A stretch of 64,000 bases of DNA from Desulfarculaceae bacterium. Lineage in GTDB: Bacteria; Desulfobacterota; Desulfarculia; Desulfarculales; Desulfarculaceae. Location of the stretch: NCBI GenBank assembly GCA_021737645.1, contig JAIPDO010000018.1, positions 1 to 64,000 on the forward strand, read 5' to 3'. A model generated the notes under the pieces. The model was not told the origin of the DNA and did no database searches. It saw nothing but the letters and a program-made list of their open reading frames with translations. Positions 41,890-50,605 of the stretch are shown one piece after another. The position numbers and the translations under genes were made by a program. How positions within the stretch are numbered: the first letter of the stretch is position 1; each line of letters opens with the position of its first letter.

Positions 41890-42506
41890 TCCTGGTGTCC
41901 TTTTACGCCGGGCTTGGCGCTCTCGAACAGGGTCAGGTCGTCGCCGTCCAGTCGCTCCAGCGCCGTTTTGCCGTGGCTTCGTTCGGCTTCCAAAATATCG
42001 CCGGGCACCGGAGCGGGTAGGCGCTTGAGCAGTACCCGCCCGCTGACCGGCTCGTAAAAAATTTTGCGCACGTATTCTCCGGCCACGTCACTGGCGGCCA
42101 CGGGTATCTCCTCCAGGCGCAGGAAATGTTCGACAAATTCCAGGTTGGCTCGCGCTACATTGTATGCGCCCGAGATGATGCGGTTGAGCACCTGACCTCC
42201 CCCAAACACCTTTGCCTCCAGATACCGGCGTCCCCCACCTTGTTTGATGATTTCGCCGATGAGCAACTCCATGGCGTACATGCCGTAGCGGGCCTCGGCC
42301 GAAAAGGTGTCGTTGGCTCTCACCTTTCCGGTGGGCAGCATGAAGTGGTTCATTCCCCCGACGCCGGATCGAGTGTCGCGCAGGCACACCGACACGCAAG
42401 AACCCAGCACCGTGCCCACCACCTCATCGCCCTGGGTAACATAATACTCTCCCGGCTGGATGGTTATAAGGGGTCGTTTGAAAAGTGGCGAGTACTGGCG
42501 CAGCAT
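41886..42506 (-). CDS. cheD: Chemoreceptor glutamine deamidase CheD
   Basis: A 206-residue protein starting at ATG 42506, 8 bases after cheR. The catalytic Cys lies in VLGSCVSVCL and the His in GGMNHFMLP, both typical. It also has GEYYVTQGDEVVGT and the conserved KVFGGGQVL. It deamidates receptor glutamines and in some bacteria interacts with CheC. No CheC gene is seen. The C-terminal extension (about 160-206) is longer than usual. Confidence 0.92.
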   Translation of the reverse strand: MLRQYSPLFKRPLITIQPGEYYVTQGDEVVGTVLGSCVSVCLRDTRSGVGGMNHFMLPTGKVRANDTFSAEARYGMYAMELLIGEIIKQGGGRRYLEAKVFGGGQVLNRIISGAYNVARANLEFVEHFLRLEEIPVAASDVAGEYVRKIFYEPVSGRVLLKRLPAPVPGDILEAERSHGKTALERLDGDDLTLFESAKPGVKGHQE

Positions 42507-42513
42507 GGATGTC

Positions 42514-43404
42514 CTAGGGCTTGCGGTAAATGGTGGGGCCGACGCAGAGCAGTTTTCGGTTGGTGTGCAGCAGGGATTCGGAGTGTCCCAGGAACAGCCA
42601 CCCCCCCGGACGCAGGGAGTCAACGAACTTTTCGACGATGGCTTGCTTTTGCGGGCCATCAAAATAAATGAGCACGTTGCGGCAAAAAATGAAGTCCAGC
42701 GGAGTGCGCCGGGGGTATCCCGCGTGGATCAGGTTAAACTTGCCGAAAGAAATCATGTGGCGCAGATAGGGTTTGACCTCGTAAACGTAGCCGCCGCTTT
42801 CGCGCCTGCGATGAAAATATTTGAATAAGAGCTCCCTGGGCATCTTGGCCATTTGCTCGTGCAGGTAGCAACCGCTGGAAGCCAGGCGCAGCATGTTGGT
42901 ATCCAGGTCTGTGGCCAAAAGCTTCCAGGTCAACCCGGGGCGGGGCGAACAAAACTGCTCCAGGGTCATGGCCAGGGAATAGGCCTCCTCGCCCGAGGAG
43001 CACCCGGCCGACCAGGCGCGTAGGTGTTTGGGCCCCAGCCGGGGAGCTTGGTTTTCCAGGGTTGGCAGCACTTGCTCGCTCAGGAATTTGAAATGGTGCG
43101 GTTCGCGGAAAAAATCGGTTTTGTTGGTGGTGATCTGGTTGATCATTTCCACCAACTCGGCATCGGCCCGTCCCGAACAGAGCAGGGTCACGTATTGAGA
43201 AAAATCTCCAAGGCCCAAGGCGCGAAGCCTGCGGGAAAGACGGCTGATAACCAGATTGCGTTTGGCCTGGCCCAAATGAATGCCGGTGTGGCTCTCCACC
43301 AGATGGGCGATGGCGTTAAAGTCTTGGTCGGACAGACAGGCCAGGGCAGGGTAAGGCCGGGAGTTCGCCGGCGCCTGTCGCCGGGGCGGGGGATTAGGCG
43401 GCAT
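42514..43404 (-). CDS. cheR: Chemotaxis protein methyltransferase CheR
   Basis: A 296-residue SAM-dependent receptor methyltransferase. It has an N-terminal helical domain (residues 24-85) and a catalytic domain with NKTDFFREPHHF, WSAGCSSGEEAYSLAM and FIFCRNVLIYF, all CheR signatures. A Pro-rich start (PPNPPPRRQAP) precedes the domain. It lies between the Hpt-CheW gene, which it overlaps by 11 bases, and cheD. Confidence 0.95.
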   Translation of the reverse strand: MPPNPPPRRQAPANSRPYPALACLSDQDFNAIAHLVESHTGIHLGQAKRNLVISRLSRRLRALGLGDFSQYVTLLCSGRADAELVEMINQITTNKTDFFREPHHFKFLSEQVLPTLENQAPRLGPKHLRAWSAGCSSGEEAYSLAMTLEQFCSPRPGLTWKLLATDLDTNMLRLASSGCYLHEQMAKMPRELLFKYFHRRRESGGYVYEVKPYLRHMISFGKFNLIHAGYPRRTPLDFIFCRNVLIYFDGPQKQAIVEKFVDSLRPGGWLFLGHSESLLHTNRKLLCVGPTIYRKP

Positions 43405-44692
43405 GAACCACCGGCCCCTGGGTCAGCAAAAGGGCCAGATCCACCAGGATGATCATAAGGCCGTCGCGGTGGACCAGGCCGGTCAGGCAATCGCCGCGCA
43501 TCGGCCCTGCCATTTCCGGCGGCTCCTGGATGTCCGCGCCGGACAGCCCCAGCACGTCCTCCACCGCGTCCACCACCACTCCTTGCAGCTTGTCTTTCAG
43601 GCGGATCACCACCACTATCGGCTCTCCCATGGCTTCGCCAGGGGGTAGGCCCAGCTTGAGCCGCAGGTCGAACACCGGGACCACGGCCCCCGCCAGGTTC
43701 ATGACCCCCAGAACGAAGTCCGGGGACAGGGGCAGGGGAGTCAGTGGCGGCAGGGTGATGATCTCGCGCACCGGCGAAATTTCCACCCCGTAGGTCTCCT
43801 CGCCCAGATGAAACACCAGATAGTATTCCAGGCGCTCAAGGGCTTCGCCCGTGTCCGGCGGGTAATCCTCGTCCTGGTGCGGCGCTGCGGCGGTGGGCAA
43901 TGGAGCCGGCTCGATGGCAGCTTGCATCCTTGCCGGTGAGCGAAGGCTTTCGCCACCCTCGGGCAGCTCCGGCTGTGCCTGAGATGGAGCCTGGCCAGAC
44001 AGGCGCCAAGGGAGCAGATATTCCCGGGGCAAAGACAGCGCCTCGGCCAAAAGGTCCGGTTCCAGAGGCGAGGCGTACAAAAGCTCCAGGCTCTGACGGT
44101 CGCCGTGGGAGCAGGCGAGCAGCTGGCCCAGGGTCAGCAGTTCGCACAGGTGGGCATAAAGGGCGTCGCCGCTGTGTTGGGCCTCCTGGGAGAGTATGAC
44201 CTTGAACAAACCGTATTCCTGGTCCAACACGCTGTCCACCAGCCAAGGGGCGGCCTGCCAGTGGGCGTGGCCCATAACCGGGGCAGGTTTCAAGCGATCG
44301 GAAAACTGCGGCGCAAGCTCGGCGCTCAGGGCCGCATCCAAGGCCCGCAGGCAACCGCCGGTTTCCACGGCTTGCGCCTCCGCCAGGCGGGTGAGCATGG
44401 TGGCCAGAAGGTCCGCCGCCTGCAACAGGGCGTCGATGAGATGTTGACGCGGAGCCAGTTCATCCAAGAGCAAAAGGCGCATGGTCAATTCCATGCGCCC
44501 GCTGAGGCGTTCCAGGTTTCCCAGACCGGCCAGGCAGGCCCCGGCCCACACCGCATGCAAACAGCGGAAGACGCTTTGGCTGGCATCCCGGGCCGACTCG
44601 CCTATCTCCAGGGCCAGCAGGCCTTCTTCCACCGCGCGCAAAAGCGCCGGGGCCTCGGCGGCCATGGCGGGCAATATGTCCCGGCGCCCCAC
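43394..44692 (-). CDS. CheW-domain protein with N-terminal Hpt-like (CheA P1) domain
   Basis: A 432-residue protein, GTG start 5 bases after the cheA stop. Residues 10-80 align with the P1 domain of the CheA next door: AEAPALLRAVEEGLLALE and SVFRCLHAVWAGACLAGLGN against CheA SVFRAAHTMKGNAGIVGFEN. The His (residue 46) is kept, but the usual Lys/Gly context is lost. A helical middle (80-230) has no known domain. A Pro/Glu-rich linker leads to a standard CheW domain (about 288-430: VFHLGEETYGVEISPVREII). There is no kinase core. It may couple receptors to CheA while offering or blocking a phosphotransfer site. Confidence 0.85.
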   Translation of the reverse strand: MGRRDILPAMAAEAPALLRAVEEGLLALEIGESARDASQSVFRCLHAVWAGACLAGLGNLERLSGRMELTMRLLLLDELAPRQHLIDALLQAADLLATMLTRLAEAQAVETGGCLRALDAALSAELAPQFSDRLKPAPVMGHAHWQAAPWLVDSVLDQEYGLFKVILSQEAQHSGDALYAHLCELLTLGQLLACSHGDRQSLELLYASPLEPDLLAEALSLPREYLLPWRLSGQAPSQAQPELPEGGESLRSPARMQAAIEPAPLPTAAAPHQDEDYPPDTGEALERLEYYLVFHLGEETYGVEISPVREIITLPPLTPLPLSPDFVLGVMNLAGAVVPVFDLRLKLGLPPGEAMGEPIVVVIRLKDKLQGVVVDAVEDVLGLSGADIQEPPEMAGPMRGDCLTGLVHRDGLMIILVDLALLLTQGPVVHAA

Positions 44693-44697
44693 CGCCG

Positions 44698-46722
44698 CTA
44701 CCCCTTGTCCCCGGCCAAGGCCAAACCATCCAGACCCAGGATGTCCAGAATAAGGCCCACACGGCCGTCGCCCAAGATGGTGGCTCCGCTTACTCCGGGC
44801 ACCTTCTGGTAGTTCTGCTCCAGGGATTTGATCACCGCCTGGCGCTGGCCCAAAACATCATCCACCAGCAGGCCGAAGCGTTTGCCCAGGCTTTCTATGA
44901 TCACTATCAAGCCCTGGCAGGGGTCGGTGACCGCGCCGGGCAGGCAAAACAAACGGGCCAGGCGCACCAAGGGAAGGTAGCTGTTGCGGTAACGGAGCAA
45001 CTCGCCCTTGCCCTCCACGGACTTGAGTTCCTCGGGGGCCGGGCGTATGGACTCCACGATGGACAACAAAGGCAGCACGAATACCTCGCCGCCCACCACC
45101 ACGTTCATGCCGTCGATGATGGCCAGGGTCAGGGGCAGGTTGATGCGGAAGGTGACGCCCCGATCAAGGCTGGACTCCACTTCCACGGTTCCCCGCAGGG
45201 CCTCTATGTTCTGGCGAACCACATCCAGGCCCACCCCCCGGCCGGAAAGCTCGGTCACCTCCTCGGTGGTGGAAAAGCCGGGATGAAACAGAAGCTCATA
45301 GACTTCTCCGAAGCTGGAGGTGTTTTCGGGCTGAGGCAGGCCCAGGGAGGCCGCCTTGGACAGAATTCGCTGAGGGTCTATGCCCCGGCCGTCGTCGGCC
45401 ACTTCTATGAAAATGCGCCCCTGTTGCTGATAGGCCCGCAGCCAGATTACCCCCTCGGCTGGTTTGCCCATACGGCGGCGCAGGTTGGGCGACTCCAAGC
45501 CGTGCACCGCCGCGTTGCGAACCAGATGGCGCAAGGGGTCGGCTATTTGCTCGGCCACGTTTTTATCCAGCTCGGTGTCCAGGCCGCTCATTTCCAGGCG
45601 GATCTGCTTGCCCAGTTCGGCGGACAGATCCCGCACCACCCGGCGGAAGCGGTTGAAAGTGCCTTCCACCGGGACCATGCGCACCCGCATAACCTGTTGC
45701 TGCAACTCTCGGCTGATGTGCCCCATGGATTCAACCGCCTCGCGCAGCTCGGGGCCGGATTTGGGGTCCATGCTCTCGCTGGCCCTGGCCACCCCTATGG
45801 CCAGCTCGCCCACCAGGTTGACCAGCTTGTCCAACTTGTCGGTATCCACCCGGATGGTGGGCGCGGCCAAGGGCGCGGGGCGCGAATCACCGGATGCCGG
45901 TGAAGCCGGGGGTTGCGAAGACCGGGCCGAAGCAGGGGCGGGGGCGGACTCGGCCTGGGGCCGCAACGAAATGGGTGCGGGCTCGTTTGGGGGCGGGCCC
46001 TGGGCCATTTCGCATAAAATGTCGCCCTCGTCGCGCACGAACATAAGCACGTTGTCTATGGTGGGCTGGGGTTGGGAAGTGTTAAGCCAGACCTCCCACC
46101 AGAGATACAGGGTGAAGGGGTCGATTTGCTCCAGGGGTGGCAGGTCTTCGGCGTGGCATATCACTCGCTCCACCTCGCCCAACTCAGCCAGCTCCGTCAG
46201 CAGCTGCAAAGGATCGGTGCCGGTGCTGAACAGGTCCGGTTGCAGCTTGATGCTCAGATGCAGCCGCCGCGTGGCATTGACCTGGGACTTTCTCGCGGGC
46301 GGGGGGCTTTGGGGGGAGGGGCTGGGAGGAGCCGCATCTTCCTGAGCGCCGTGCCCGGCCAAGTCCTGGAGCGGCCGCAATACGTGCTCAGGGGCCGGGG
46401 AGCTGTCCCCGCCCTCCACGCTGGCTTGCACCATCTCCCGCAGCGCATCGGTGGCTTGCAGCAAAAGGCCTACGCTGGACGATTCCGGTTGGAGGGCGCC
46501 CTGGCGCATGCGGTCCAGCAGGCTCTCCATCACGTGGGTAAGCTCCACCACGTTCTCAAAGCCCACGATGCCCGCGTTGCCTTTCATGGTGTGGGCCGCG
46601 CGAAACACGCTGTTGATCGTCTCCGGGCTGCCGCCGCCCTCCAAGGCCAACAGGCCGGCCTCCAGGGCTTCCAGAATTTCCCCGGCTTCCTCGGCAAAGA
46701 TTTTCAGCAGCTTTTGGTCCAC
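44698..46722 (-). CDS. cheA: Chemotaxis histidine kinase CheA
   Basis: A 674-residue kinase. P1 Hpt domain with phosphorylated His44 (FRAAHTMKGNAG). Residues 150-240 form a less conserved P2-like region. P3/P4: dimerisation helix VDTDKLDKLVNLVGELAIGV, N-box VRNAAVHGLE, G1 VADDGRGID, G2 GRGVGLDVV. P5 CheW-like end with PLLSIVESIRPAP and VSGATILGDGRVGLILDI. All motifs needed for activity are present. It would phosphorylate the CheY next to it and perhaps the two REC-effector proteins. Confidence 0.97.
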   Translation of the reverse strand: MDQKLLKIFAEEAGEILEALEAGLLALEGGGSPETINSVFRAAHTMKGNAGIVGFENVVELTHVMESLLDRMRQGALQPESSSVGLLLQATDALREMVQASVEGGDSSPAPEHVLRPLQDLAGHGAQEDAAPPSPSPQSPPPARKSQVNATRRLHLSIKLQPDLFSTGTDPLQLLTELAELGEVERVICHAEDLPPLEQIDPFTLYLWWEVWLNTSQPQPTIDNVLMFVRDEGDILCEMAQGPPPNEPAPISLRPQAESAPAPASARSSQPPASPASGDSRPAPLAAPTIRVDTDKLDKLVNLVGELAIGVARASESMDPKSGPELREAVESMGHISRELQQQVMRVRMVPVEGTFNRFRRVVRDLSAELGKQIRLEMSGLDTELDKNVAEQIADPLRHLVRNAAVHGLESPNLRRRMGKPAEGVIWLRAYQQQGRIFIEVADDGRGIDPQRILSKAASLGLPQPENTSSFGEVYELLFHPGFSTTEEVTELSGRGVGLDVVRQNIEALRGTVEVESSLDRGVTFRINLPLTLAIIDGMNVVVGGEVFVLPLLSIVESIRPAPEELKSVEGKGELLRYRNSYLPLVRLARLFCLPGAVTDPCQGLIVIIESLGKRFGLLVDDVLGQRQAVIKSLEQNYQKVPGVSGATILGDGRVGLILDILGLDGLALAGDKG

Positions 46723-46730
46723 CGGCCTAC

Positions 46731-47138
46731 TCAGTTTGGGGAGCGGGTGTACTTGTTGACCACCGCCACCAAGGTCTCCGGCTTAAAGGGCTTGACCAGC
46801 CAGCCCGAGGCCCCTGCCTGTCGGCCCGCCAGCTTCAGATGGGGTTCGCTTTCAGTGGTCAACACCAGGATGGGCAAAAATTTGTGGGCCGTCTTTTTGA
46901 CCTCCTTGATGAAGGAGAGACCATCAAGGCGGGGCATGTTTACATCGCTGATGATCATGGCCGGGCCGCGTCCCTGGAGGCTTAGTTTTTCCAAAACCTC
47001 AAGGCCCTGCACACCGTCTTTGGCCTCCGTCACCTCGTAACCGGCCGCCTCCAAGATGGAGCGCACGGTTGCGCGCATGGTGTTCGAGTCGTCCACAATA
47101 AGGATAAGACTGTGGTTGTTGGGGGCTGGTGAGGCCAA
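46731..47138 (-). CDS. cheY: Single-domain response regulator, CheY-like
   Basis: A 135-residue receiver: acidic IVDDSNTMR, phosphoacceptor Asp in AMIISDVNMPRLDG, Thr in LVLTTES and Lys in WLVKPFKPE. It is 9 bases before cheA. Sequence does not show whether it targets a flagellar switch or acts as a phosphate sink. No flagellar gene is in the window. Confidence 0.92.
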   Translation of the reverse strand: MASPAPNNHSLILIVDDSNTMRATVRSILEAAGYEVTEAKDGVQGLEVLEKLSLQGRGPAMIISDVNMPRLDGLSFIKEVKKTAHKFLPILVLTTESEPHLKLAGRQAGASGWLVKPFKPETLVAVVNKYTRSPN

Positions 47139-47144
47139 GGCGGT

Positions 47145-47438
47145 TTACTCCATGAAAGGGGCGAAATGGCTGGTCAGGCCGCCCAGGGCAATGGCTTGGG
47201 TCATTGCCTGGGGGAGGTTTACCAGCCGGGGCATGGATGCGGGTTGGGTTTGGATAAGCCAGGATAACAACAATTGCAGAGCGGCGATATCCGTCTCGCG
47301 CACCTGGGAAAAATTTACCCGGACCACGCCGCCCTGACGGACGGCCTCCAGCAGGGCCTGTTTGAGTATGTCCAGGTATTGCACCTTGAGCCGGCCGCTC
47401 AAGGCAAGCTCTTGTTCAGAGAGCTGGTAGTCCAACAA
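47145..47438 (-). CDS. STAS-domain protein lacking the usual phosphorylatable serine
   Basis: A 97-residue protein, TTG start. It has the STAS pattern: short strand ELALSGRLKVQYLDILKQAL, then VVRVNFSQVRETDIAALQLL, a strand and helix equal to the 'D-x-S-G/A-x-LLL' region of anti-sigma antagonists. At the usual Ser position it has TDIA with Asp instead, which may mimic phosphoserine or mean no phosphorylation. Such STAS proteins occur in chemosensory operons. It is between a normal STAS gene and cheY. Confidence 0.7.
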   Translation of the reverse strand: MLDYQLSEQELALSGRLKVQYLDILKQALLEAVRQGGVVRVNFSQVRETDIAALQLLLSWLIQTQPASMPRLVNLPQAMTQAIALGGLTSHFAPFME

Positions 47439-47451
47439 GTGGGTGCCCCAT

Positions 47452-47763
47452 TCAGGAGGCCAGGGATATCTGGAAAATCTTGTCCAGCTTGACCACCTTG
47501 AACATTGTGTAAATGTCCTTGGACATATTGTCTATATGCACCGCCCCGCCATGGGGAGCCAAATTTTTGTATAGCAGCAGCAGTTTGCCTATGCCCGAAC
47601 TGCCGATAAAGGTTACCCCGCTGAAGTCCAGGACGACTTCCTTGAGCGCGGCTGTATCAAGATCCAAAAAACGCCTTTTCATTTCCTCGGCGCCACGCTC
47701 GTCTATGTTTCCGGCGATCTCTATACGCACGCGGTCTTCTTGGGCAACGACGTTAAGCTCCAT
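47452..47763 (-). CDS. STAS-domain anti-anti-sigma factor
   Basis: A 103-residue protein with full STAS features: IEIAGNIDERGAEEMKRRF, then VVLDFSGVTFIGSSGIGKLL with the phosphorylatable Ser in GSSG. It is the first gene of the chemosensory operon. A STAS protein of this kind is the substrate for RsbW-type kinases and RsbU-type phosphatases, both present as REC fusions at the other end. It is therefore a probable output switch. The binding partner (sigma factor or other) is not visible. Confidence 0.88.
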   Translation of the reverse strand: MELNVVAQEDRVRIEIAGNIDERGAEEMKRRFLDLDTAALKEVVLDFSGVTFIGSSGIGKLLLLYKNLAPHGGAVHIDNMSKDIYTMFKVVKLDKIFQISLAS

Positions 47764-47908
47764 TGCCTCTCCTAACTTATCTGAATTGCAGCCTGCTCTT
47801 GATCGGCCTTAGGGCGGGGCACTTCCCGCGAATGTTTATCTATAACAAAACCAATGACTGGGCGCAACGGTAAAAGTCAGAGTTCAAACGGGGTTAGACT
47901 AGGTTGGC

Positions 47909-49096
47909 CTACTTGGGAGGCGGGACGGCTCCGGGCTGAGGAAGGGTGATGGTGAGGCTCAATCGACGACCGCCGCGCTCCAGGAGGTAGGTGTGCGGAT
48001 GGAAGGGGGCCGCCTTGATGGCGTCGTGGATGCCTTTGGGCGAGATGAGAGGCTTGTCGTCCACCGCCAACAGCAGATCGCCGGGTAAAACCCCCGCTTT
48101 TTGGGCCGGGCTGTCTGGAATGATTCTTTTTACCACCAAGCCGCCATTCTCCATTCCCAGCAGCAGCCCCAGGCGCGGCGGAGGTGGCGGGGCGGGGGTG
48201 GAAACGGCCAACAACTCGGCTGGGCCGCTTTTGCCAGCCAGGGCCATGGCTTGGGCGCCCTTGACGCTCACCGGCAGGATGGTCAGGGGCCCCGCACCGG
48301 GCAAACGCCGGGCTATGCGCGAGGGAAGGCCCATGTCCCCGGCCAAGTGGCCCGCTCCGGCCAGAACCAGGCCCCGCTTGCCGCCGTCGGGCCAGGGGGC
48401 CAGGCGCAGGGCCAGGTTGTGGGCCATGGTCTCGTCGCGCACCACCTGGGCCGCGAAAAAGTTCTCCTGGGCCTGGGGGTCCTTGACGCCGTGGAAAGCG
48501 AACTGGCGGGCCACCTTCCGGCGGTAGGCCGGGTCGTCCAAATACAGGGCCGGGGCGATGGAGGACCTCTGATCCGGGGTGAGCGACTTCAGGCCGCCCG
48601 TGGCCACCTGGCGCACCACGGCTTGAGGGGCGTTGAGGGCCACCAGGGTAAGGCCCTTGGCGCGCACCTCGTCGAAGATGGGGGCCACCATCTTCCAGGG
48701 AAAGCCCCAACTCCGGTCCCATTTCACCTGGGCGCGGAACTCATCAAGAGTGATCTTGCCCGCGGACAGGGCGTCGCAAGCGGGCTGGGCGTCCTGTTGC
48801 AGCCACTCCACCCCCACCACCAGCCGCCCCTGGGCGGCCATGGCTCTGAGCACCTGCAACTGGATGGCGTGGTGGCCGGGATGGTCGTGGCGCTCGCCCA
48901 CCAGCACCACCTTGGCCTGGGCCAGGCGGCGCTCCAGCTCATCCCTGCTCAAGGGATTAGGGTCGGGCGGGGCCAGGTAATCCCCCGGAGCCAGGGCGCG
49001 AGTCGGCGCGGGGCTCATACCGGCGCACCCCACGGCCAAGGCCAGGGCGGCCAATAGAAGGCCCGCCCAAAGCCGTTGGAGGCGTTGATGGCCCAA
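47909..49096 (-). CDS. ChaN-family lipoprotein with C-terminal PDZ domain
   Basis: A 395-residue protein. Signal peptide with lipobox LAVGC (Cys24). Residues 60-285 match the ChaN/haem-binding family: VVLVGERHDHPGHHAIQLQV with His residues, VGVEWLQQDAQP, WGFPWKMVAPIFDEVR and GLVLAGAGHLAGDMGLP. Residues about 305-385 form a PDZ domain (IIPDSPAQKAGVLPGDLLLA). ChaN binds haem in Campylobacter and is linked to iron uptake. The PDZ part suggests binding to a C-terminal peptide of a partner. Next to it is a periplasmic M23 peptidase. Confidence 0.85.
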   Translation of the reverse strand: MGHQRLQRLWAGLLLAALALAVGCAGMSPAPTRALAPGDYLAPPDPNPLSRDELERRLAQAKVVLVGERHDHPGHHAIQLQVLRAMAAQGRLVVGVEWLQQDAQPACDALSAGKITLDEFRAQVKWDRSWGFPWKMVAPIFDEVRAKGLTLVALNAPQAVVRQVATGGLKSLTPDQRSSIAPALYLDDPAYRRKVARQFAFHGVKDPQAQENFFAAQVVRDETMAHNLALRLAPWPDGGKRGLVLAGAGHLAGDMGLPSRIARRLPGAGPLTILPVSVKGAQAMALAGKSGPAELLAVSTPAPPPPPRLGLLLGMENGGLVVKRIIPDSPAQKAGVLPGDLLLAVDDKPLISPKGIHDAIKAAPFHPHTYLLERGGRRLSLTITLPQPGAVPPPK

Positions 49097-49100
49097 GGCC

Positions 49101-50471
49101 TTATTGCTGGGCCGGGGGCAGGGGTTGGGGCAGCCCGGCTTCGCTGAAGCGCAGCAGCACGTTGTCCCGCACCCAGTGTGAGTCCCACCACTCGGTGGGG
49201 TTCACGAACACTCCGCCCACCAGAATGGAAAAGTGCAAATGGTCGCCCAGGGCCAGGCCGGTCATGCCCGACAGCCCTATGACCTGGCCGCGCTTCACCT
49301 CGTCGCCCGGCTTGACCCGCAGTTCGGAGAGGTGGCCGTAAAGGCTGGTCAGGCCCTGGCCGTGGCTGAGGATAACGCAGTTGCCGTAAATGCCCCGTTT
49401 GGCGGCGTAGCGCACGATGCCGGTGGCTGCGGCCTTCACCGGGCTGCGTTCGGTGTGGGCCAGGTCCTGACCCAGGTGCACGCTACGGCTGACCACCTTC
49501 TTGTTAAGCACGTATTCGCGGCGGTCGCCAAAGGCGGCCTTGGGCGCGCCCAGGGGACGCTCCAGGGTTTTCTGCCAAAGTTGATACGCCTGGCTGGGCA
49601 TGGCCGCTTCGGCGATCTTGGCGTTGTCCAATTGGCGCAGCTCCTGGTTGATCCAAAGGAACTTGGCCAGAGGCGTCTGACGGTCGGGGGGGATCTGGGA
49701 GGCGAAGCGGGCGGCCACCCGGTTCATGAAGCGGTCGTTGAGGGTGATGATGTCGGTGCGGAAGTTTTTCCAGCGCACCTTTACGTTCAGGGGCATCTGG
49801 ACCTGGTTGCCGGCCATGTCCTCGGCCCACAGGTCGATGTTGAGTCCCTTGGGATTGCCGTCGGCATAGGCGAAATAGCACAGCTTGGTGTTTGGCTGTT
49901 GGGGCCATGGAGACCAGCCCTCGAAGACCTGCTTGCCCACCCGCACCCCGTGGCGGGTTTCGGCTTCATTGACCGTGTACACGGCCAGGCCGGTGCCGCC
50001 CCGGTTTAAGCGGATGATCTGGCTAAGGGAGCTTAACTGCGGCGGGGTGGTGTCCACCATCACCGGGAACTCCTTTACCACCACGTTGCCCTTCATCCAG
50101 TCGCGCCAGGAGCGGTCCGCCGCCTCCACCACCAGGGTGGCCTTGCCCTGGCGCATGCCCATCTCCAGGGGGTTGATGGCCAGCTTGAGCGAGGCCACCG
50201 GTGCGCCGGGGGCGTCGAAGGCTTGGTTCAACACCACGCCCTTGCGTTCGTGCTGCTGCAAGGTGACCCGCACCCAGGCCAGGCCCCGGCCCTGATCGCT
50301 AACCCTGAGAAAAACGTTGTTGCTCTTGCCCAGGTACTTCAGAGGCTTTTCCAGGGCTACCTGGGGAGGGTTGCCCTCCAGGTGGGGCCAAACATAAAAA
50401 GCCCCGGCTCCCAAAAGGACCAGGATCAGGATGAGAATCACCAGCCAAAGGCGGCTTTTTCCGCGGGCCAT
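49101..50471 (-). CDS. M23 family metallopeptidase with N-terminal membrane anchor
   Basis: A 456-residue protein anchored by a TM segment (residues 9-27: LVILILILVLLGAGAFYVW). The long periplasmic part (30-300) has immunoglobulin-like stretches (ATLVVEAADRSWRDWMKGNV) of unknown partner. The M23 domain near 330-430 has the zinc ligands: His and Asp in VHLGQDLAHT, YGHLSELRV and HLHFSIL. Cleavage of peptidoglycan peptide bonds is expected. It overlaps no gene but is 4 bases from the ChaN-PDZ gene and probably in one operon. Confidence 0.9.
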   Translation of the reverse strand: MARGKSRLWLVILILILVLLGAGAFYVWPHLEGNPPQVALEKPLKYLGKSNNVFLRVSDQGRGLAWVRVTLQQHERKGVVLNQAFDAPGAPVASLKLAINPLEMGMRQGKATLVVEAADRSWRDWMKGNVVVKEFPVMVDTTPPQLSSLSQIIRLNRGGTGLAVYTVNEAETRHGVRVGKQVFEGWSPWPQQPNTKLCYFAYADGNPKGLNIDLWAEDMAGNQVQMPLNVKVRWKNFRTDIITLNDRFMNRVAARFASQIPPDRQTPLAKFLWINQELRQLDNAKIAEAAMPSQAYQLWQKTLERPLGAPKAAFGDRREYVLNKKVVSRSVHLGQDLAHTERSPVKAAATGIVRYAAKRGIYGNCVILSHGQGLTSLYGHLSELRVKPGDEVKRGQVIGLSGMTGLALGDHLHFSILVGGVFVNPTEWWDSHWVRDNVLLRFSEAGLPQPLPPAQQ

Positions 50472-50605
50472 GTAGTTATGCTCCCTTGTCGAAAATAGGA
50501 GTTGGTGCTCGTTAAAAAAGGGTAGGGCAGGCCAGGGTCACTGTCAAGGAGACTCCCTCGGCTAAGCGGGTTGCCGGGGTGCATTCATGGACGTAATATT
50601 ACTTT

